A DNA stretch of 64,000 nt, taken from assembly GCF_021134715.1 (NCBI RefSeq), contig NC_060023.1, forward strand, positions 11,842,001 to 11,906,000, written 5' to 3'. The notes under the pieces are model-generated. The model saw only the letters and a program-made list of their open reading frames with translations, did not search any database and was not told where the DNA came from. This DNA is from Daphnia pulex. Its lineage: Eukaryota; Arthropoda; Branchiopoda; Diplostraca; Daphniidae. Positions 58,264 to 64,000 of the stretch are shown piece after piece (the first letter of the stretch is position 1; the number at the start of each line of letters is the position of its first letter). The translations under genes and the position numbers were made by a program.

Positions 58264-60299
58264 TTACAAGATAAAGGAAGCGATCGAGGCGATGGCCAAG
58301 AGCAATGCCAAATGATTGGCAGTTTGGGTGTGGCCGGTGCTATAAGGAACGGGACAGTTGCGAACTTTGCCGGTCCACACGTCAGAACATGTTGCGTTGT
58401 CGTTGCCCGGGTAAATGGTCGTCATGTCGATGGCTTTGCAAGAGTTTTGATTATGACTGCACATAGATAAACGGAATAACGATTAGAATTAAAATTCATT
58501 GAACTGGACACTTAAACTCACAGGTTTGGCGACAAGATTCCACTGGTCGGATACAAACTGTTTATTTGACGTGATTCACTTGGTCCGTGAGCCGAATGGG
58601 CGTTGCATTTAAACACCTAGTAAATGTTATTGATCTTGTTATATTTATTTAGTGTGATTTTAAGTGTCGATAAAAATTCTACGATTATACTTTAGGCGGG
58701 AGATAGGCAAATGGGATCATGGCAGTGCCTATCCAGCGCTTGCCATCAGTACTATTCTGCCAGTCCACTTGATAAACAATTTCCGGATGGAAATAGCTCA
58801 AATTTGAACTTCCGCTCCAGAAAATAACGTCGTAATGGCCCCAACTATCAAATAAAGTCATGTGGCCGCTTGTTTACTATTTCTTAGCTTTTTAACATTT
58901 GATTGCGTAATTATTGCTTAAGACTTACGGCCCAAGTTGAATTTCAAGGGCTTCGACGTTGTTTCCTCCTACCAGAAACAAACTGGTAAACTCGTACGAG
59001 GAAAGAGAATTGAAAGGCCATCCACTGGGCCCGGGTGGTGGCGGAACGTCGTCGTAAAAAGGAGCGCTGACTTTGACCACCAATCCCGTGCCGGATCGAG
59101 TTTCAATTTCCAAATCGACCGCTTCATTCTCGCCCAAAAATGCTCCATTCCAAGTGTGATCGATTTTCAATCTCCGAATCCTTGTCAAATTCATTTCAGG
59201 GTCATTTTTTTAATTAATTCTATAAAAGATTTGAATTTTTATTTGTGTTAGAAAATAAAATACCCTTCGAATGAGTCGGTCCATGTTTGTGAATAACTGC
59301 TGACATCTGTCGTCAAAATAATGTTCCGATCGAACGGTTGGAAGGCGTCCAGTTTATGGCTTTTATAGTGCATAATTAATTATAAAAGAAGTCATGAATT
59401 GGTGTTAATTAAATGAAAGCGATTGATTGAGCTCACAAATCAGCTCCGGCGGTCGAATTGAACGGGACAGGATAGAGGGACTCGTAGACCGTCTTGTCAC
59501 CCGAGCCGTGAATGGCGTAAGCGTTCATTTTAGTCACGTTGGGCGGAAGCAAATCGGCCGGAATGATGGCCTCACCTTTCCAATAATCTTCAGTCCGATT
59601 AATGACTTTGAAGTCGATGAACAAACTGTGGCGAATCATTTTTCGGTAGCCGTTCAACAGTAAAACAATGTGCTGACCCCATCTGTGAGTTGTGATAGTT
59701 TTCCAAATCAATACTAAATCATTAACAGTTTAAAATGAAATTGCATTTTAATCACTTACGGGCATAATTCGATTTCGACGTACTGGTCCTGGTCATTGAG
59801 GAAAAACACTTCGACCACTGAAATTTAGTACCAAAATGTCGTGAACAAACTTTTAAGCGGTTTTAAACAATTTTGTATTAGTTTATTACCTTCGTAGTCC
59901 CATAGGCCGTAGAAAGGCTCACCGACTTCACCGGGCGGTTTTGGAGGATCTTTGAAAAAAGGAGCGGCAACGGAGATCTTGAAAGACGAGGCGTCTTTGA
60001 GATCCAGTTGGACGATGACGGGCTTGTCGGCGTGATCGATGGTTCTGTTGTCCCAAGTCGTCACGATTCGGTACTCTTCGGCGCTAATATTTTCACAAAT
60101 GATGATGTCAGATTTTTATTATTAAAAAAAGGAGCTGGACATTTGAAAACGGAATAAGGAATTTTACCAGGCGGAAGAGATAATGAAAAGGAGGAAGACG
60201 AGCTGGAAGCGTTTATGAAAATCGAATTTGGGCAACCTGAAAAGAAAATATGAAACTCTATAACATATAAAATAGGAAATTAAGTCTTAAACATTACAT
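58264..60299 (-). CDS. Secreted, GPI-anchored protein with two UPF0462 (C4orf33-like) domains
   Basis: Ten exons on the minus strand join in phase: a first exon ending 60,298, then 60,236–60,168, 60,083–59,890, 59,817–59,760, 59,682–59,437, 59,359–59,264, 59,180–58,929, 58,844–58,691, 58,616–58,522 and 58,456–58,264 (452 aa). The start codon is split across the first intron (AT|G). A signal peptide (FQLVFLLFIISSACA) leads. Domain 1 matches UPF0462: TWDNRTIDH, VAAPFFKDPPKPPGE, EVFFLNDQDQYVEIELCPWGQ, LPPNVTKMNAYAIHGSGD and YESLYPVP. Domain 2 repeats the plan (DHTWNGAFL, VSAPFYDDVPPPPGPSG, LEIQLGPWGHYDV, MIPFAYLPPKV, NAHSAHGP, INSLYP) but is more diverged. A short Cys-containing stem and a hydrophobic end (LALLLAIASIASFIL) predict a GPI anchor. 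UPF0462 proteins are usually single-domain, cytosolic and uncharacterised. Confidence 0.85.
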
Positions 60300-60836
60300 G
60301 GCATTCGGCAGTGGATTGGGTCTTAAAGTGCCAACTGAACTAAGACTCACAAAACAAATGGCACGTTACTTTATAGCCTATAAAGCGATACGCTCGGGGC
60401 CTAGGGGAAATTTTTTAACAGTCCGCCGACGAGATAAAGAATTCAATTTCGACACAGTTGACACCGTCGTGCGTAATAACAAGTGTGTGCTGCGCAACAG
60501 ATGCGTCACAAGTGTTTTTGTGGTGCTGGGCTTAAAGTCTCTACTAAACTCGTCAAAAATTCATTTTTATCATTTCAGTGCAAATTGCTGTTGAGCCATA
60601 TGTGTTATCACCTTATCACTGACAAGGAGGGTTCTATTTCGAGCGCCTACGTTAGTTGATAGACGGGGACTGGACTTATTATCTAAAATAAAGTCATCTT
60701 AAACTGCTGCGCATATGTGATAACGGCTTTTGTGTCTTTCAAATCGGCAAAGGCATAACGAGTTCTTGCCCAAACTGTTCGAGAACCCTTTGCAAATCAC
60801 TAAACAATCATTTTCGTGGTAATTATTACGGAAAGG
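60300..60836. other. Divergent promoter region
   Basis: Between the double UPF0462 gene (minus) and the first Gly/Ala protein gene (plus). The plus-strand open frame at 60,298–60,594 has no family features. Confidence 0.4.
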
Positions 60837-61355
60837 ATGACTGTTTTCACTGTAGGAGTGGTAGCAGCCGTCGCGACTGCAGGACTAGCAGCTCCCGTAG
60901 TGACCGCCCCGGCCTTAAGTGGGATGGTGGCTGGATCAGCCTCAGCCGCTTCTGCGGCAGCAGCAACAGCCACAGCCACAGCGACAGCGGGAGCAGGAAC
61001 AGCAGCTGGTGCCGCCGGTTCAACTGCCGTGATCGCAAGCGGCCCAGTCGGCTGGATCGTACTCGGAGCTGAAGACTGGGGATTGCAGCATCACTGGGAA
61101 GTTGGTGGCTTCACGTTCGACTGCTGGAAACCGGTGGTACGAGACTATTCGACCCAACTGTCGAGCGGGAAACTCTTGAAGGACTTTTTAAAGGATCAGC
61201 GCGTCAAGGAAATCATCGTTCACGAGAGCCGAAACAATTGGAATCTACCCGAATTACGTCTGGTCAACATTTGGGACGAGCAATTTGACATCAATTATCT
61301 CGTTTTGCCCTATAATAACCAACTGGTGGCTCACGCCGTCCGAGTGATGGCATAA
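60837..61355 (+). CDS. Gly/Ala-rich protein with FDCWKPVVRD domain, copy 1 (intronless)
   Basis: A single open exon, 172 aa. Residues 1–75 are a hydrophobic Ala/Gly/Thr-rich region (VGVVAAVATAGLAAP, then long Ala/Thr runs), which could insert in or associate with membranes and loosely recalls ISG12-type proteins. Next is GPVGWIVLGAE, then a compact domain: FTFDCWKPVVRD, SSGKLLKDFLKDQRVKEIIV, LPELRLVNIWDEQFDINYLV and LVAHAVRVMA. Copy 2 (62,034–62,796) is strikingly similar in this C-terminal domain but has two introns and a different N-terminus. From memory, uncharacterised fungal proteins carry the same GPVGW..LG / DCWKP combination; I cannot verify that here. The function is unknown. Confidence 0.75.
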   Translation: MTVFTVGVVAAVATAGLAAPVVTAPALSGMVAGSASAASAAAATATATATAGAGTAAGAAGSTAVIASGPVGWIVLGAEDWGLQHHWEVGGFTFDCWKPVVRDYSTQLSSGKLLKDFLKDQRVKEIIVHESRNNWNLPELRLVNIWDEQFDINYLVLPYNNQLVAHAVRVMA

Positions 61356-62033
61356 ACAAGGGGTCCGCATCTCAAATTCCCTTTTCCCTCCCCCCCATTT
61401 TTGTTATTCATTTGCTTTACCTTTTTTCTGTTAAAGAAAATTTGAGTTGCGGGCCCATAGAAAGAAACAACGTCACCCTTTCCATCACTTTTTGTTAGTC
61501 AAAAGACATTGAAGCATTGGCTAATGTAGTTCATTTTTTTCAGATTTTAACCACCAAAATATTGTACAGTACTTACCTCATTTTATGTACGGTATCCTAC
61601 CTAATTTCTTCATGTGTTCAATACACTGAATTATTTCTGGGAAATTCACTCCATGTCAATTTGTGTTTGTTTGTTTTCTTTCGTTTTAAATTCCGACAAT
61701 ATGCAGAAGAATCAATTCAAAATCAATCAACAAGATGCTGTGACCCTTTCGGTTGTGGTCACTGACCTATCCCATCTTCTTTTTTCAAAAACCTTTTCTT
61801 GTTTTCCCGTTAGAAAATGAGAGGTCAAATCAGTTCAGATTTTGACCCAGTGGCTGGCCGAGGGTTATCGAACTCGAAACATTTTCCATTTGAAAAGCTC
61901 AGAGCTTTCCATCGCAGACGCCCATCAGGTATAGATATATTCAGTTTCTCTCTCCATTGCATTGACATTTGACGTTTGGCTTATATTATCTGTTTGATTC
62001 TTTTTCTTTTGTCTCGTCGCACCAAACCAAAAT
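61356..62033. other. Spacer between the paired Gly/Ala genes
   Basis: 3' UTR of copy 1 and promoter of copy 2. AT-rich, with no further gene. Confidence 0.4.
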
Positions 62034-62796
62034 ATGACCGTTTTGACGTTCGTTGTAGCGACGACCATCTCCTTTACCGGAAGCACGGCGCCGTTTGCGG
62101 CCCCCGCACTGGCCGGAACGCTCACCGGTACTTCATCCTCAATCTGAAACATTTAAATTCATTTGTAATCGCCAATCTACACATTTAAAAAAAAAAAAAA
62201 ACAGGAATTGTGACCATATCGGCAGCACCGGATTCGGGTGGAATAAATGCAACAGTGGCGGGATCAGCCGGAGCGGGAGCCGTGGTTGGCGCCATCAGCG
62301 CTGTTGCTGGTTGGATATTTTTTCGCCTATCTTAGTATTATTTTTAAAATTGAATTTAAGCTAATTATTATTCAATTGCATTCCAGAAAATGGTTCAGCT
62401 TTAATTGGGGCGGTTCTCGGATCAGCTTCGTCTGCTGCCGTGACTTGCTGCAGCGCAGGTTTCGCCGGGGTAGTCAATACCGGACTCACGACCGGCCCCG
62501 TCGGATGGCTGCTCCTCGGAGCACAACAACAACCCGACCGCCAAGACATTGGTGCCACGTTCGACTGCTGGAAGCCGGTGGTACGAGACAATTCGACCCA
62601 ACTGTCGAGCGGGAAACTCTTGAAGGAGATTTTAGAGGATCAGCGCATCAAAGAAATAATCGTTCACGAGAGCCGAAACAGTTGGAATCTTCCCGAATTA
62701 CGTCTGGTCAACATCTGGGAGGAGCGATTCGACATCAACTATCTCGTTTTGCCCACCAATAACCAACTGGTGGCTCACGCTGTTCGTGTGTCTTAA
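62034..62796 (+). CDS. Gly/Ala-rich protein with FDCWKPVVRD domain, copy 2
   Basis: Three exons join in phase: 62,034–62,127, 62,205–62,309 and 62,387–62,796 (202 aa). The first half is again hydrophobic and Gly/Ala/Thr-rich (MTVLTFVVATTISFTGSTAP, VAGSAGAGAVVGAISAVA, GAVLGSASSAAV). The C-terminal domain matches copy 1 almost residue for residue: GPVGWLLLGA, TFDCWKPVVRDNSTQLSSGK, EDQRIKEIIVHESRNSWNLP, LRLVNIWEERFDINYLVLP and LVAHAVRVS. The DNA is also very similar in the domain and much less so in the N-terminal part. The two genes are direct tandem copies about 700 bp apart. Confidence 0.78.
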
Positions 62797-63007
62797 GTTT
62801 TTTCCCGAAATAAAAAAAGGAAGTAGCGGACACGGCCCAAAGACAAATTCGTGTTTCATCCAGCAGTTGTGGAAAATCGTTTGCTGCACATTTAATATTG
62901 TAAACGTATTTGAATTTCTCATCGCTGTCATTATTTTCTTGCATTGCTCAATATAGAATTAATTCGTAATCAAATTGTCTCAATTAATTTTTAAATAGTT
63001 CCAAACC

Positions 63008-64000
63008 AAGAAGTGCCAGTGTGGCGGCAAGACCCTCTTGGTGGGAAAAAATTGTTCACAAGTTTCATTCAAGTGTTTCAAGTTCAAAAATATTTGAATT
63101 TGATTGTTTAACAATAGACACAGTTGTGAGGTGACAAAAACAGGCCTGATCTGCAGTCGTTCTACACGTGAGCTATTTAATGAACCCTGACTGTGAAAAA
63201 CAAAAATGGCAAGGGAAAACAGTTTCAGCCAACTGCATGGCCCAGGAATAATCGTACTCCCAAGTCCCCAATGATTTATAATAAACGCCACTCAGAAAGG
63301 AAAGATAAAATTAATTTGTCCTACCTTTAAGCCTGGGAAATACAGCCAGGCATCTACGTCAGTTGCTCCATCCATTCTCAGTAAAAGGGAATTGAAGAGA
63401 TCCGTCCCACTCGATCGACATTGGTAGTTTCTCCAGTTAAAGAAGATGCTGTTTATCTAAATAAAAAAATTTCAACAATGAGTTACGAAAAATATTTACA
63501 GTTTAAACAATAACAAGCAAGGAAAAGTTGAAAATGAGACAGATTGAAACCAGGGGTATACTCTAATTGTTAATTAACAGGAGAATTAAAAGTTTCCACT
63601 GCATTTATAATGCAAGTCATGCGTAATCACAAAATCTGGCAGTTCACATGCAGGTCAATAAAAGCTGATAAAAGTAACGGAAATCATTACCTAAGCAATG
63701 ATACTGTGATTGTTGCTGATGACAGGAGGTCATCGGTCAAATCATATGACTGGAGGTCCAGCACAAGCAAAACATTGCTGTTACGATGGCTGGCTCAGGC
63801 CTCAAATCTGCACAGAGAAAAATGTTACATTTAGTGCAAACAAACTGCCATGCTCCATGCATAGACAAGGGGATAAATAATTCTAGCAGGAAGTAAAATT
63901 AAATTTCCAAACTTGGAACAAGTTTGACTTTGCTATTTAGCTCCAATAGTCATCCCATTTTTATTTTGAGTATTTATTACCTGCCAAACAGGTATGGAAT
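63008..64000 (+). repeat. Dispersed repeat, copy C (runs off the right edge)
   Basis: Starts near GAAGTGCCAGTGTGGCGG and follows copies A and B block by block to the window end (CCAAACAGGTATGGA corresponds to the GCATGGAGTGGAGAG block of A and B). Orientation is the same as A and B. There is no conserved ORF. Confidence 0.7.

Noticed and set aside
61517-61820. Plus-strand open frames between the Gly/Ala genes
   Set aside because: AT-rich, no start context, no splice link and no family features; this is 3' UTR and spacer.

Overview
The window reads as nuclear DNA of an arthropod, most likely a cladoceran crustacean (Daphnia or a close relative). The support is: protein-coding genes broken by many short GT–AG introns (mostly 55–100 bp); an arthropod gene set (PVF growth factor, Mlc-c, an insect-type gustatory-receptor array, Gad); TATA plus TCAGT-type initiators; and a Tyr/Thr-rich repeat protein of the kind I associate with Daphnia (from memory). 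I joined exons by splice signals, phase and homology; in each spliced gene reported as complete the joined coding length divides by three.

Layout. 0–6 kb: 5' end of a type II membrane protein (minus strand, runs off the window), a core-1 galactosyltransferase-like protein lacking its DxD motif, a Star/FkbM-like protein, and a PVF/VEGF gene (minus). 7–11.1 kb: PSMA1, TTC8/BBS8 and MRPS18A (minus). 11.1–12.9 kb: a partial copy of the COA8 promoter and first exon, then DNA with no clear gene. 12.86–21.69 kb: an inverted repeat (arms about 4.13 and 4.53 kb, spacer about 165 bp). Each arm carries one copy of a gene built on a 24-bp coding minisatellite (10 versus 26 units), a piggyBac-type MITE in TTAA and a fold-back MITE. 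22–25.2 kb: COA8, OSTC (minus) and Mlc-c. 27 kb: a small secreted Cys peptide. 28.5–35.6 kb: Gad with two long introns. 37.7–39.7 kb: ACBD5 (minus).

41.7–54.7 kb is a tandem array of five gustatory-receptor genes, all on the minus strand. Four are close paralogues and one is divergent. Between and beyond them lie copies of an unidentified ~1.1-kb dispersed repeat (three copies in the window, same orientation). One copy is interrupted by a 1,020-bp hAT-like element with an 8-bp target duplication, and another copy shows the empty site. 56.7–64 kb holds an unrecognised Cys-rich membrane or secreted protein (minus), a predicted secreted and GPI-anchored protein with two tandem UPF0462 (C4orf33-like) domains (minus), and a pair of Gly/Ala-rich proteins with a shared C-terminal domain.

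Functionally the window is a mix of housekeeping genes (proteasome, mitochondrial ribosome and cytochrome oxidase assembly, N-glycosylation, cilia, peroxisomes), signalling and neural genes (PVF, Gad), and rapidly evolving families (Grs, the palindromic repeat gene, the Gly/Ala pair). The strongest candidates for something unusual are the palindromic minisatellite gene pair, the DxD-less galactosyltransferase-like protein, the extracellular double UPF0462 protein and the Gly/Ala pair.
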